Assembly: GCA_018364155.1 (NCBI GenBank)
Contig: JAGZMM010000001.1
Coordinates: forward strand, 1 to 64,000
Source: Clostridiales bacterium
Lineage (GTDB): Bacteria; Bacillota; Clostridia; Oscillospirales; Acutalibacteraceae
Length of the DNA: 64,000 nt
Direction: 5' to 3'
Positions 51,865 to 60,954 of the stretch are shown piece by piece. Position 1 is the stretch's first letter; every line of letters starts with the position of its first letter. The notes under the pieces are model-generated. The model was not told the origin of the DNA. It did no database searches and saw nothing but the letters and a program-made list of their open reading frames with translations. A program made the translations under genes and the position numbers.

Positions 51865-53241
51865 CTATAGCCCTAAATCCTTGATTTCCCCCTGCGCCCG
51901 GGCAATTTCCTCCTCGAGACCGGGAATGCCTTCACCGATTTTGCCCGACAAATACATGTCGTAAGCGGTCATATCGAAATAGCCGTTGCCGGAGAGATTG
52001 AAGAGAATGACCTTTTCCTCGCCGCTCTCCTTGCACTTGTTGGCTTCCTTGATGGCCTGGCAGATGGCGTGGGAGGATTCGGGAGCGGGAACGATGGCTT
52101 CCGTCTGGGCAAAGAGCAGCGCCGCCTCAAACACTTCCTTCTGCCCCACTGCCGCTGCTTCGATGAAGCCGTCGTGATAGAGCTGGGAGAGCAGGGGAGA
52201 GTCCCCGTGATAGCGCAGACCGCCCGCGTGGATGCCGGAGGGATGGAAAGAATGGCCCAGGGAATACATCATGGTGATGGGGGCCATGCCTGCGCTGTCT
52301 CCGTAGTCGTAGGTAAAGACGCCCTTGGTGAGCTTCGGGCAGGCCTCTGCCTCCACGGCGATGAACTTGGCGTGTTCCTTACCGTCAAAGGTATCTTTCA
52401 GGAAGGGAAAGGCAATGCCCGAGAAGTTGGAACCGCCGCCGTTGCAGCCGATAACGATATCCGGATATTCGTCCACCATTTCCATCTGTTTTTTCGCCTC
52501 CAGGCCGATGACCGACTGGTGCAAAATCACATGGTTGAGCACGCTGCCAAGGGCATAATTGGTGTCGCTGTGGGAAGCGGCGTCCTCCACTGCCTCGGCA
52601 ATGGCGTCGCCCAGGGAACCGTTGGTGTCCGGCATTTTCGCCAGAATATCGCGCCCCACCTGGGTTTGATTGGACGGGGAGGGGATGACTCCCGCACCGT
52701 ACATCTGCATAATGGAACGGCGGTAAGGCTTTTGCTGATAGCTTACCTTCACCATGTAAACCGTACACTCCATGTCAAACATTTTGGTGGCCATGGAAAG
52801 AGCAGTGCCCCACTGGCCGGCGCCGGTTTCGGTGGTCAGACGCTTGATGCCCTCGATTTTGTTAAAGTACGCCTGGGGCACAGCGGAATTGAGCTTGTGG
52901 CTGCCGGAGGGATTGGTGCCCTCGTACTTATAATAAATGCGCGCCGGCGTACCCAGCGCCTTTTCCAGCTCATAAGCCCGGTGCATAGGGGTGGAGCGAA
53001 ACAGCTCGTATTTTTCCATGACTTCCTTGGGAATGTCGATGTAGCGTTCGGTGGTCAGCTCCTGTTCAATCAGGCTCTTGGGGAAGATGGCGCCCAATTC
53101 CTCCGCCGTCACTTCCTTGTGGGTGCGGGGGCTTAAGTACGGAGCGGGGAGATTCGGCATGTCCGCGCGGACGTTATACCATTGCTTGGGAAGCTCGCTT
53201 GCCGGTAAGATAATTTGATGAGGAATCTGGTTCTTTTTCAT
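51865..53241 (-). CDS. trpB2: TrpB2-type tryptophan synthase beta chain
   Basis: ATG 53241 (AAAGGAG site) gives 458 residues, longer than the normal 390-residue TrpB, and the N-terminal extension marks the TrpB2 group. The PLP lysine is K116 in NPSGSHKLNSA, and CNGGGSNFSG and SGNGYFD complete the cofactor site. The enzyme joins indole and serine to give tryptophan. No trpA or other trp gene is next to it, as usual for trpB2, so it probably salvages indole. A T-box leader with a candidate UGG specifier controls it. Confidence 0.92.
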   Translation of the reverse strand: MKKNQIPHQIILPASELPKQWYNVRADMPNLPAPYLSPRTHKEVTAEELGAIFPKSLIEQELTTERYIDIPKEVMEKYELFRSTPMHRAYELEKALGTPARIYYKYEGTNPSGSHKLNSAVPQAYFNKIEGIKRLTTETGAGQWGTALSMATKMFDMECTVYMVKVSYQQKPYRRSIMQMYGAGVIPSPSNQTQVGRDILAKMPDTNGSLGDAIAEAVEDAASHSDTNYALGSVLNHVILHQSVIGLEAKKQMEMVDEYPDIVIGCNGGGSNFSGIAFPFLKDTFDGKEHAKFIAVEAEACPKLTKGVFTYDYGDSAGMAPITMMYSLGHSFHPSGIHAGGLRYHGDSPLLSQLYHDGFIEAAAVGQKEVFEAALLFAQTEAIVPAPESSHAICQAIKEANKCKESGEEKVILFNLSGNGYFDMTAYDMYLSGKIGEGIPGLEEEIARAQGEIKDLGL

Positions 53242-53302
53242 CAGAAAGGCTCCTTTCGTTTGGACGGTCTGCCGGTTTTTATGAATGGACACTGGGAAAA
53301 GA

Positions 53303-53586
53303 AAAAACAGCCTGTCCTTTCAACAAGGACAGGCTGTTACATACGACCTGCGGTACCACCTTGATTGCCGGCAAAAAACCGGCCCTCTCATGCAAAAGCG
53401 CCAACACGCTTTGCGCCCTTAACGCGGGCAAACGTCGGACATTACTCGCCGCCAACTCCGGCTTTCCTTCCGCCCTCCGCGACCCAACGGCCTTTTCTAA
53501 CAGCGTTTCTGCCGGCTTCCACCCTCCCGGCTCTCTGAAAGAAATCCTCTGTTAAGACCACTTCGCTTCACAGGTTTTTCTCTTTG
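53303..53586 (-). promoter_or_regulatory. T-box leader of trpB2 (tryptophan)
   Basis: On the minus strand the leader has AGAGAG (stem I), a candidate UGG specifier at 53486-53484 (in CCGTTGGGTCG), the T-box AAGGTGGTACCGCAGG (53362-53347) and a strong terminator AACAGCCTGTCC/GGACAGGCTGTT then TTTTTT (53338-53303). The amino acid follows from the gene; the specifier position is my reading. Confidence 0.9.
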
Positions 53587-53592
53587 TCGCTA

Positions 53593-53621
53593 ATCATAGC
53601 ACCCAAACGACTTGCTGTCAA
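53593..53621 (-). promoter_or_regulatory. SigA-type promoter for trpB2
   Basis: Minus strand TTGACA (53616-53621), 17-base spacer, TATGAT (53593-53598), right after the ireB stop. Confidence 0.78.
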
Positions 53622-53627
53622 CCTTTT

Positions 53628-53873
53628 TTAGTCCCCCAAATAGGATTTGACCAGCTCCTGCAGCAGTTCGTCCCGGTCGATTTTGCGAATCAGGCTTCTG
53701 GCGTTGTTGTGCGTCGTGATATAGGTGGGATCCTCCGATAAAATATACCCCACGATCTGATTGATCGGGTTATACCCCTTTTCCCGCAACGCATCATAGA
53801 CCGCCGTCAGCGTACGGCGCAGCTCGTCTTCCTTATCGCCGGCAATGGAAAAGGTCATGGTTTTATCAAACAT
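53628..53873 (-). CDS. ireB: IreB-family (UPF0297/YrzL) regulatory phosphoprotein
   Basis: I start at ATG 53873 after GAGGTGA; the longer frame from 53921 is unlikely. The 81-residue protein has TMTFSIAGDKEDELRRTLT, KGYNPINQIVGYILSEDPTY and ITTHNNARSLIRKIDRDEL, the family core, including the threonine pair phosphorylated by the IreK Ser/Thr kinase in Enterococcus. It is usually between alaS and ruvX; here it stands alone before trpB2. Confidence 0.92.
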   Translation of the reverse strand: MFDKTMTFSIAGDKEDELRRTLTAVYDALREKGYNPINQIVGYILSEDPTYITTHNNARSLIRKIDRDELLQELVKSYLGD

Positions 53874-53981
53874 AGGAATCACCTCGTATTTTATTCTACG
53901 ATACAAAACCCCGATTTGCAAGCCTAATTTTGGTTATCGTGTATGAATTTTCTGTAGATTTACCCCGACACATGCATGAAC

Positions 53982-56363
53982 TTAGGATCTAAGCTCTGCG
54001 CCCAGATCGGTGAGAGCTTTGCGCACCTTTTTGACAATGGCATCCGCATCCTCGTCCTTTAACGTTGCGTCGGCGGAACGCAGCACCAGGTTAAAGGCCA
54101 CGCTCTTTTTGCCCTCGGCCACCTGCTTGCCCTTGTAGACGTCGAACAGGGTCACCTTTTCGAGCCGGTTTCCCGCCGCAGCCGCAATGGACTTTTTGAG
54201 CTTTAACACCGGAATCTCGTCGTCACAGACAAAGGCCAGGTCTCTCGTCACCGCCGGGAACTTAGGCAGCGGCTGATACTGGCGCGTGGGGTTGGAAAAC
54301 GAGAAGAGCGCATTGAAGTCCAGCGCCGCCGCGCAGGCCCGCACGCCAAGCTCGTAGTTTTCCAGCACCTGCGGGTGCAGCTCGCCAATGACGCCGAACA
54401 CCTTGCCCTCTTTGAGCAGGTGAGCGCAGCGGCCCGGATGGAAAGCATATTCGTCGCTCGCCGGCTGCACGTCGTAATCAAACACTCTTGCTTTGTCCAA
54501 AAGCTCCTCCACCGCGCCTTTTAAGGTGAAGAAATCCGCCTTTTCCCCATAGGCGCCGATCACCAGGCTCTGCTTTTCAATGGGCAGCTCGTTGTCGTTC
54601 TCCTTGGGAATGTACTCAGTGGCCACCTCATAAAGAGCCGCGGACAGGTTGCGGTTTAAATAGTTGCGGGAAAGGGCTTCGCACAGGGAGGGCAGCGCGA
54701 TGGTGCGCATAATGCTGGTGTCCTCTCCCAAGGGGTTCGCAATGGTCACCGACCGGCGCAGAGGCGAATCGGACGGCAGGCCGATTTTATCGTAAAACTT
54801 CGGGCTGATGAAGGAATAGGTCATGATTTCCGAATAGCCCAGCGCCTGCATGGTGTCGTTCACCATCCGCTCGAACTTCTGCTCCTCAGTCCGCTTCCCC
54901 TGGGCCGAACCTCTAACCAGGGTGGTGGGGATTTTGTCGTACCCGTAGAACCGGGCGATTTCCTCCGCCACGTCCGCCTTGTGCTCAATGTCCGCCCGGA
55001 AGGATGGGACCGATACCACGCCGTCCTTTACTTCAAAATCGAGCTTTTGCAGAATTAGTGCCATTTCCTCTTCGGAAATGGAAATGCCTAAAAACCGGTT
55101 GATCCAGTCGGGTTCCAGCTTGAGTGTACGCCGTTCACCGCAGGCGTTGTTTACGTCAATGATTCCGTCGCATACGTCGCCCGCGTCCAAAAGCTCCACC
55201 AGCTCGCAGGCCCGCTCCAAAGCGGGAATGCAGTTTTGCGGGTCGAGGCCCTTTTCAAACCGGGCGGAGGAATCGGTGCGCATTCCCAGCTTCTTCGCCG
55301 TAATGCGAACCGACGGCCCCGCAAAGCAAGCCGATTCAAAGACAATGGTATTGGTATCGTCCATAATGCCGCTGAATTCGCCGCCCATAACGCCGGCCAC
55401 AGCGCTGGGCTTTTCCTGGTCGGCAATCACCAGCATGTCGGGACTGAGCTTGCGCTCTACCCCGTCTAACGTTACGATGGTTTCGCCTTCCTTTGCCCGG
55501 CGCACCACGATCTGCTGCTCCTTCAGGTACTTCTGATCAAACGCATGCATGGGCTGGCCATACTCGAGCATCACGTAATTGGTGATGTCCACAATGTTGT
55601 TGATCGGGCGCACGCCGCTTGCCCGCAGCCGCTCGCGCATCCAGCGGGGCGAGGGTTTTACCCGCACGTTCTTGACTACCCGCGCGCAGTACCGGGTACA
55701 AAGGTCAGGCGCTTCCACCCGCACCTTCAAAAGGCTGTTTACGTCCCCGTGGCCGCCTTTGACTGCCGGCGTGTGCAGCTTGAGAGGCTTGTCAAAGCTC
55801 ACCGCCGTCTCTCTTGCCAGACCGATGACCGATAGGCAGTCGGGCCGGTTTGAGGTGATCTCAAACTCGAACACCGTATCATTGTACCCGATTGCTTCCC
55901 GGATATCCTGGCCAATATGGCAATCCTCCTGCAAAATAAAGATGCCGTCCTCAATGGCATAAGGGAAATCGTGGGTGGTAATTCCCAGCTCCGCCACCGA
56001 GCAGAGCATCCCGTTTGACTCCACGCCCCGCAGCTTGCCCTTTTTGATTTTCACTCCGCCGTGTAAATGAGAGCCGTCCAGCGCCACCGGCACCAGATCT
56101 CCCACCGCCACGTTTTTGGCTCCCGTGACGATCTGCAGCGGCGTGCCGCTACCCACATCGATTCCACAGATCTGAAGCTTGTCGGCATTGGGATGGGGAG
56201 TAATCTCCAAGATTTTTCCCACCACGACCTTGTTAAGCTCGCTGCCTTCTTCTTCCCAGCCTTCCACCTTCGAACCGGTCATGGTCAGGCGCTCGGCGAA
56301 TTCCCGGTTACCTACCGGAATGTCTTCTACAAAATCATGAAGCCATCTCATCGAAAGCTGCAT
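53982..56363 (-). CDS. pheT: Phenylalanyl-tRNA synthetase, beta subunit
   Basis: The 793-residue protein has the tRNA-binding OB fold (about 40-150), B3/B4 editing domain, B5 domain, core synthetase-like domain and C-terminal anticodon-binding (FDX-ACB) domain ending DAIVKKVRKALTDLGAELR. With PheS it forms the (alpha-beta)2 enzyme. The start follows an AGGAGG site 13 bases after pheS. Confidence 0.97.
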   Translation of the reverse strand: MQLSMRWLHDFVEDIPVGNREFAERLTMTGSKVEGWEEEGSELNKVVVGKILEITPHPNADKLQICGIDVGSGTPLQIVTGAKNVAVGDLVPVALDGSHLHGGVKIKKGKLRGVESNGMLCSVAELGITTHDFPYAIEDGIFILQEDCHIGQDIREAIGYNDTVFEFEITSNRPDCLSVIGLARETAVSFDKPLKLHTPAVKGGHGDVNSLLKVRVEAPDLCTRYCARVVKNVRVKPSPRWMRERLRASGVRPINNIVDITNYVMLEYGQPMHAFDQKYLKEQQIVVRRAKEGETIVTLDGVERKLSPDMLVIADQEKPSAVAGVMGGEFSGIMDDTNTIVFESACFAGPSVRITAKKLGMRTDSSARFEKGLDPQNCIPALERACELVELLDAGDVCDGIIDVNNACGERRTLKLEPDWINRFLGISISEEEMALILQKLDFEVKDGVVSVPSFRADIEHKADVAEEIARFYGYDKIPTTLVRGSAQGKRTEEQKFERMVNDTMQALGYSEIMTYSFISPKFYDKIGLPSDSPLRRSVTIANPLGEDTSIMRTIALPSLCEALSRNYLNRNLSAALYEVATEYIPKENDNELPIEKQSLVIGAYGEKADFFTLKGAVEELLDKARVFDYDVQPASDEYAFHPGRCAHLLKEGKVFGVIGELHPQVLENYELGVRACAAALDFNALFSFSNPTRQYQPLPKFPAVTRDLAFVCDDEIPVLKLKKSIAAAAGNRLEKVTLFDVYKGKQVAEGKKSVAFNLVLRSADATLKDEDADAIVKKVRKALTDLGAELRS

Positions 56364-56376
56364 GGATGTTCACCTC

Positions 56377-57396
56377 CTAAAATTGTGACAAGAACCGAAG
56401 ATCGTTTTCGTAGAACAGGCGCAGATCGTCAATGTTAAACCGGCGCATGACGATGCGCTCGAGCCCCACACCGAAGGCAAAGCCGCTATACTCCTCCGGG
56501 TCGATGCCGCAGATGGAGAGCACCTTCGGGTGCACCATACCGCAGCCTAAAATCTCAATCCAGCCTTCGCCCTTGCACAGGCGGCAGCCCTCTCCATGGC
56601 AGTGGAAGCACTGCACGTCCACCTCCGCCGACGGCTCGGTAAACGGGAAGTGATGGGGCCGAAAGCGTACCACCGCGTCCTCTCCGTAAAGCTGCTTGAC
56701 GAAGACCTCCAGCGTTCCCTTCAGGTCCGCCATGGTAATCCCCTTGTCCACCACTAGCCCCTCGATCTGATGAAAGAGGGGAGAGTGGGTGGCGTCCACC
56801 GCGTCGGAACGGTATACCCGGCCCGGGGCGATGATGCGGATGGGAGGCTTCTGCTTTTCCATGGTGCGAATCTGCACGGGAGAGGTCTGGGTGCGAAGAA
56901 GGATGTTATCGTTGATATAGAAGGTATCCTGGGTATCCCGAGCGGGATGGTCCTTGGGAATGTTGAGCGCTTCGAAGTTATAATAATCGCTCTCCACCTC
57001 CGGGCCCTGAACCACGTCGAATCCCATTCCTAAGAAAATTTCCTTGAGCTCGTCGAGCACGATGGACAACGGATGCTTGTACCCAAGCTCGTGCCGTTTG
57101 CCCGGCATGGTCACGTCGATGCGTTCGGCCTTTAACCGCCGCTCGGTTTCCATGGCCTTGAGCTTTTGTCCGCGCTCCTCGATCTCCTTTTCCAGCTGGC
57201 CCCTGATTTCGTTTGCCAGCTGCCCGATGACCGGACGCTCTTCGGCGGAAAGCTTGCCCATCTGCTTTAAAATAGAGGTAAGCTCTCCTTTTTTGCCCAA
57301 AAAGCGGATGCGAAGGTTCTCCAGCTCCTGTGGGATATCGGCTTTCGCAAGCTCTTCTTCCACCCGCTTTTTGATGTCTTCCAGCTGCTGCCTCAT
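56377..57396 (-). CDS. pheS: Phenylalanyl-tRNA synthetase, alpha subunit
   Basis: The 339-residue class II protein has an N-terminal coiled coil, motif 2 (IIAPGRVYRSDAVDATHSP) and motif 3 (GFAFGVGLERIVMRRF). It charges tRNA-Phe with PheT. It is the first gene of the pheST operon under a T-box leader. Confidence 0.97.
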   Translation of the reverse strand: MRQQLEDIKKRVEEELAKADIPQELENLRIRFLGKKGELTSILKQMGKLSAEERPVIGQLANEIRGQLEKEIEERGQKLKAMETERRLKAERIDVTMPGKRHELGYKHPLSIVLDELKEIFLGMGFDVVQGPEVESDYYNFEALNIPKDHPARDTQDTFYINDNILLRTQTSPVQIRTMEKQKPPIRIIAPGRVYRSDAVDATHSPLFHQIEGLVVDKGITMADLKGTLEVFVKQLYGEDAVVRFRPHHFPFTEPSAEVDVQCFHCHGEGCRLCKGEGWIEILGCGMVHPKVLSICGIDPEEYSGFAFGVGLERIVMRRFNIDDLRLFYENDLRFLSQF

Positions 57397-57420
57397 GTGT
57401 GAATCACCTCTCGTGTAAAA

Positions 57421-57683
57421 TAAAAAAAAGCCGCTCTTCGCCCTTCTAGAAAGAAAGGGACGAAAGCGAACTTCCGCGGTACCACCCTACTTTTTGCATA
57501 AGCAAACACTCACGCGGCCTCTAACGGCGCCGAACCGTCGCAGCCTACCCGGAAAACCGCTCAGCCGCGCCGCTCAGAAGTGAACTTCGGCGCCCATACA
57601 AACGGGGAAACGCTTCCAGCCGCAGACGATTCCTCTCTTTGCCGCTTTTGCGTACGTGCGCTTACTCTCTTCTTCACTGCGTT
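57421..57683 (-). promoter_or_regulatory. T-box leader of pheST (phenylalanine)
   Basis: On the minus strand the leader has AAGAGAGGAAT, a UUC specifier at 57584-57582 (in GCCGAAGTTCAC), the T-box GGGTGGTACCGCGGAAG (about 57489-57471) and a terminator (about 57465-57422, CCCTT and AAGGG arms, then eight T). UUC fits Phe. Confidence 0.92.
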
Positions 57684-57689
57684 TTTCTT

Positions 57690-57718
57690 ACTATACCACG
57701 CCGGTTTCAAAATTGCAA
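57690..57718 (-). promoter_or_regulatory. SigA-type promoter for pheST
   Basis: Minus strand TTGCAA (57713-57718), 17-base spacer, TATAGT (57690-57695). Confidence 0.72.
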
Positions 57719-57735
57719 GTGGTTTGGAAATGCGA

Positions 57736-57764
57736 TTGAAATCATCCAAATTTTGTGGTATACT
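57736..57764 (+). promoter_or_regulatory. SigA-type promoter for the 57849 gene
   Basis: TTGAAA (57736-57741), 17-base spacer, TATACT (57759-57764), divergent from the pheST promoter. Confidence 0.75.
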
Positions 57765-57848
57765 ATATTACAATTTCCGAAGTTTCGGCATCGTTAGGGC
57801 GCTGGAGTTCGGATTTTTAACCTGAAAAAAAGGATGTGCCACATATTC

Positions 57849-58370
57849 ATGGACGTTTTTATTGAACAGCTGGTTAGGCGGAAAAAAGAGGGCAAAGACG
57901 TTGCGGTGATTGTTCTGATCCTGTTGGGAGCGGTTGTCTTGGCCGCCGTTTTGACCTATCTGAGCTGGTGGTATTTGGGCATGCCGGAAATGGCGCTTTT
58001 GTTTATCATCGGGATTGTGTACGCCTGCTATGTTTTGATTTCCAACCAGAACATCGAGTTTGAGTACATCATTACCAACGGCGAGCTGGACGTGGACCGG
58101 ATCATTGCCCAGCGTAAGCGCAAGCGTGTGGTTACCGTCCGCTGCCGGGATTTTGAGGACTTCGGCCGGTATTCGGCGCAGAAATTTGCTTCCCGCCGGT
58201 TTTCCACCCGGCTGATGGTAGCGTCCAAAAAGGAAGGAAACGGCCTTTATTACGCAGTGTTCAACCACGATACCATGGGCCACGTACTGATGGTCTTCGA
58301 ACCGGATGAGCGCACCCGCAAGACCATTTTGCCCTGCCTCAACCGGAACATTTCCCGGGAAGGGCTGTAA
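57849..58370 (+). CDS. DUF6106-like membrane protein
   Basis: ATG 57849 (ATG 57834 is possible) gives 173 residues with two membrane helices (about 18-60) and a soluble C-terminal domain reading IEFEYIITNGELDVDRII, RVVTVRCRDFEDFGRY and MVFEPDERTRKTILPCL. The outline matches uncharacterised DUF6106-type proteins of Clostridia. It has its own promoter and a terminator behind it. No function is known. Confidence 0.7.
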   Translation: MDVFIEQLVRRKKEGKDVAVIVLILLGAVVLAAVLTYLSWWYLGMPEMALLFIIGIVYACYVLISNQNIEFEYIITNGELDVDRIIAQRKRKRVVTVRCRDFEDFGRYSAQKFASRRFSTRLMVASKKEGNGLYYAVFNHDTMGHVLMVFEPDERTRKTILPCLNRNISREGL

Positions 58371-58454
58371 GGAAACGACTCCCTATTGCATGCGTCTGCT
58401 TTCTTTTGCATAGGACTAAGGCAAGGCGACGATGCGTTTTAACAGACACCGAAT

Positions 58455-58505
58455 AGAAAAAACGCCCGGAAACGAAGCCATTGCTTTGTCCCGGGCGTTT
58501 TTTAG
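58455..58505. terminator. Terminator
   Basis: AAAAAACGCCCGG and CCGGGCGTTTTTT form the outer stem, with a loop of about 20 bases, between the convergent genes. Confidence 0.8.
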
Positions 58506-58581
58506 AAAGGGATGCAAGGTTCGGTTGCCCGACTAGGCAAAAAAGAAAAAATCGTGCCGCAAACAAAGCGGGGCGACGTGT

Positions 58582-59163
58582 TTACGATACCTCCGGCATG
58601 GACGGCCGGCGGCCCAATGCCGGACAGTTGGTACGGACGCGCTGCTTTTTTGCCCGTTTGGCTTTGCAGAATACCACAATAGCGCTAACGACATCCGCAC
58701 AGAAGACAAACTGAAGAATTCCATGCGCCACCATTTCCCCGGTGGACAAAATCCCATCGCTGTGATTGCGCTTTACCGCAGCAACGCCCACTAGGCCGCT
58801 GAGTGCAATCGCCATACCGTCCAGCAGCATCAATATGATAGAAATGGCAAAGGTAAATATGGTAATCAGGAAAGCGCAGCCAATCAGAAAAATCAGTATG
58901 TAAGCCGGGACCGGGATCAGCTTGAGGATCATATTGGCGCGTGCAAGCTCGTAGGAGTCCCATTTTCGCGTAAGGCTCATGACACAGGTTGCAACTGCAC
59001 CGCCGAGCGAAACCACCCAGAAAAGGATCACCGCCAGCAAAAGCAGAAATCCGTTGTTCTGAAAGACGCTGTGCATCAAAAAGCCGCTGAACATGCAGTA
59101 TAACGCAAACAAAACGCTATAGGGAAAGAGGGCCGTCAAAATGGAAGGAACGTACTTTTTCAT
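58582..59163 (-). CDS. Polytopic membrane protein of unknown function
   Basis: ATG 59163 follows AAGGAG by 12 bases and gives 193 residues with about five membrane helices (roughly 8-28, 36-60, 78-95, 96-125, 145-168) and a basic tail (KAKRAKKQRVR). I do not recognise the family. It is a single gene with no useful context. Confidence 0.6.
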   Translation of the reverse strand: MKKYVPSILTALFPYSVLFALYCMFSGFLMHSVFQNNGFLLLLAVILFWVVSLGGAVATCVMSLTRKWDSYELARANMILKLIPVPAYILIFLIGCAFLITIFTFAISIILMLLDGMAIALSGLVGVAAVKRNHSDGILSTGEMVAHGILQFVFCADVVSAIVVFCKAKRAKKQRVRTNCPALGRRPSMPEVS

Positions 59164-59413
59164 GCTGATTTCGTCTCCTTGTGAAAGTTCTCCTGTTAGC
59201 ATTCTCAGCGATTTGCTTTCTTTCTCCAGAAGAATTTATGCCTTTTGGAAATCCGCCTTGTTTCCTGAAAAACATAGGATATAAATTGATTTTCAATGAT
59301 AAGTTATTTTAACACATCTACATAGCGCTTTCCAGTTTTATTTTTTGCAGTTCATCGGATATTTTCTACCTAGCAAGCGGTGACTGCAAAGACAACCGAA
59401 GGAGGAACAAAAG
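59164..59413. other. Divergent intergenic region
   Basis: AT-rich control region for the minus-strand membrane protein and plus-strand nnr. TTTGCAGT and ACTGCAAA (about 59344-59394) form a weak dyad. No gene seen. Confidence 0.35.
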
Positions 59414-60946
59414 ATGCGCATCTTAACGGCAAAAGCTACCCGAAATATCGAAGCGAAGGCGGTAGAACAAGGAATCGGTTACCGGCAGCTCATGGAGAAC
59501 GCCGGGACCGCCGCCGCGGACCTTATCTGGGAAGCCTATTCGAACATAGACGGCCCAGTGGTGGTTCTGTGCGGCAAGGGCAATAACGGCGGAGACGGAT
59601 TCGTGGTAGCCCGCCGCCTGTGCCAGAAGGGGGCAATGGTTTCGGTGGTGTTGGCCGGCGGCCCTCCCAAAACCGAGGACGCTGCCCATATGCGCGCCTT
59701 GCTTACAGACCTGCCGGTCTCGGTAACGGAGGATTGGGAGGAAGGCCTCGTCCTTCTTTCTCGAGCCGGGCTGATTGTGGACGCCATGTTCGGCATCGGG
59801 TTTCACGGGGAGCTTCGCGCCCCGTACGACCGCCTTGTTTTTGCCGCGAACGAGGCCAAAGCCCCAATAGTGAGCTTAGATGTGCCCAGCGGACTTGACA
59901 GCGACAGCGGCTTTGTCCCCGAGGTTTGCATCCATGCCGATCTGACCGTATCCTTCTCCACCTTGAAACCGGCGCATGCCGTGTACCCGACTAAGGATGT
60001 CTGCGGCAGAATTTTGGTTGCGCCGGTGGGCATCGGGGAGGACATCATCGAGCAAGAAGAAAGCCAAATCTCCGGGATTGGGGAGGAAGCGGTACGCTGC
60101 TGCTTTTCTCCCCGCGAGCGGAATACCAACAAAGGGGACTTCGGCAAGCTTCTGTGCGTGGTGGGCAGCATGGGGATGACCGGGGCGGCTTTCTTAAGCG
60201 TAAGCGCCGCCCTGCGCTGCGGAGTAGGGCTTTTGTACCTGGCGGCGCCTAAGGATGCGTGTACCATCCTGGCGGGACGGCTGACCGAGCCGGTCCTCTG
60301 CCCCTTGCCTCAAACAGAAGGCGGAACGTTGTCAGCTGACAGCGCGCCGGTGCTGCGCAGCCGCCTTCGCGCCTCCTCTGCCTGTCTGATCGGCTGTGGC
60401 CTTGGCTGTAACGGGGATACGCAGAAAATCGTCGAGGATCTGCTTTTGCACAGCGCTACCCCCATTGTCCTGGATGCGGACGGTATAAACTGTGCCGCCA
60501 AGCATATAGATATATGGAAAAGAGCCGGCGCGCCGTTGGTTGTCACCCCTCATCCTGGTGAGATGGCCCGCCTGACGGGAAAATCGGTGGCGGAAATCCA
60601 GTCGAGACGGCTGGAAAGCGCCCGGGAATTCGCCGTGGAGCATGGCGTGGTGCTGGTGCTCAAGGGAGCGGGAACGGTGGTCGGCCTGCCGGACGGACGC
60701 TGCCTGGTCAACGCCACCGGGAATCCCGGCATGGCCAAAGGCGGGAGCGGGGATCTTTTGGCTGGCATGATCGCATCCTTCCTGGCTCAGGGAATGGCTC
60801 CGGAGAAAGCCGCCATGTGCGGGGTTTACCTGCATGGAAAAGCGGGAGACCGGGCGGCTGAGGATCTTTCCGAGCAAGCCATGCTCCCTTCGGATCTCTT
60901 GTCCCGGCTGCCCGCGCTCTTTCTCGAGATTGAAACGCAAGGGTGA
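59414..60946 (+). CDS. nnr: Bifunctional NAD(P)H-hydrate epimerase / ADP-dependent dehydratase
   Basis: The 510-residue protein joins a YjeF_N epimerase domain (about 1-210, VVLCGKGNNGGDGFVVARRL) to a C-terminal ribokinase-like dehydratase (about 225-505, LLCVVGSMGMTGAAFLS, VVTPHPGEMARL and GNPGMAKGGSGDLLAG). It repairs NADHX and NADPHX formed by heat or by GAPDH. The AGGAGG site is good. The order epimerase then dehydratase is normal. Confidence 0.95.
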   Translation: MRILTAKATRNIEAKAVEQGIGYRQLMENAGTAAADLIWEAYSNIDGPVVVLCGKGNNGGDGFVVARRLCQKGAMVSVVLAGGPPKTEDAAHMRALLTDLPVSVTEDWEEGLVLLSRAGLIVDAMFGIGFHGELRAPYDRLVFAANEAKAPIVSLDVPSGLDSDSGFVPEVCIHADLTVSFSTLKPAHAVYPTKDVCGRILVAPVGIGEDIIEQEESQISGIGEEAVRCCFSPRERNTNKGDFGKLLCVVGSMGMTGAAFLSVSAALRCGVGLLYLAAPKDACTILAGRLTEPVLCPLPQTEGGTLSADSAPVLRSRLRASSACLIGCGLGCNGDTQKIVEDLLLHSATPIVLDADGINCAAKHIDIWKRAGAPLVVTPHPGEMARLTGKSVAEIQSRRLESAREFAVEHGVVLVLKGAGTVVGLPDGRCLVNATGNPGMAKGGSGDLLAGMIASFLAQGMAPEKAAMCGVYLHGKAGDRAAEDLSEQAMLPSDLLSRLPALFLEIETQG

Positions 60947-60954
60947 TGCATTTG

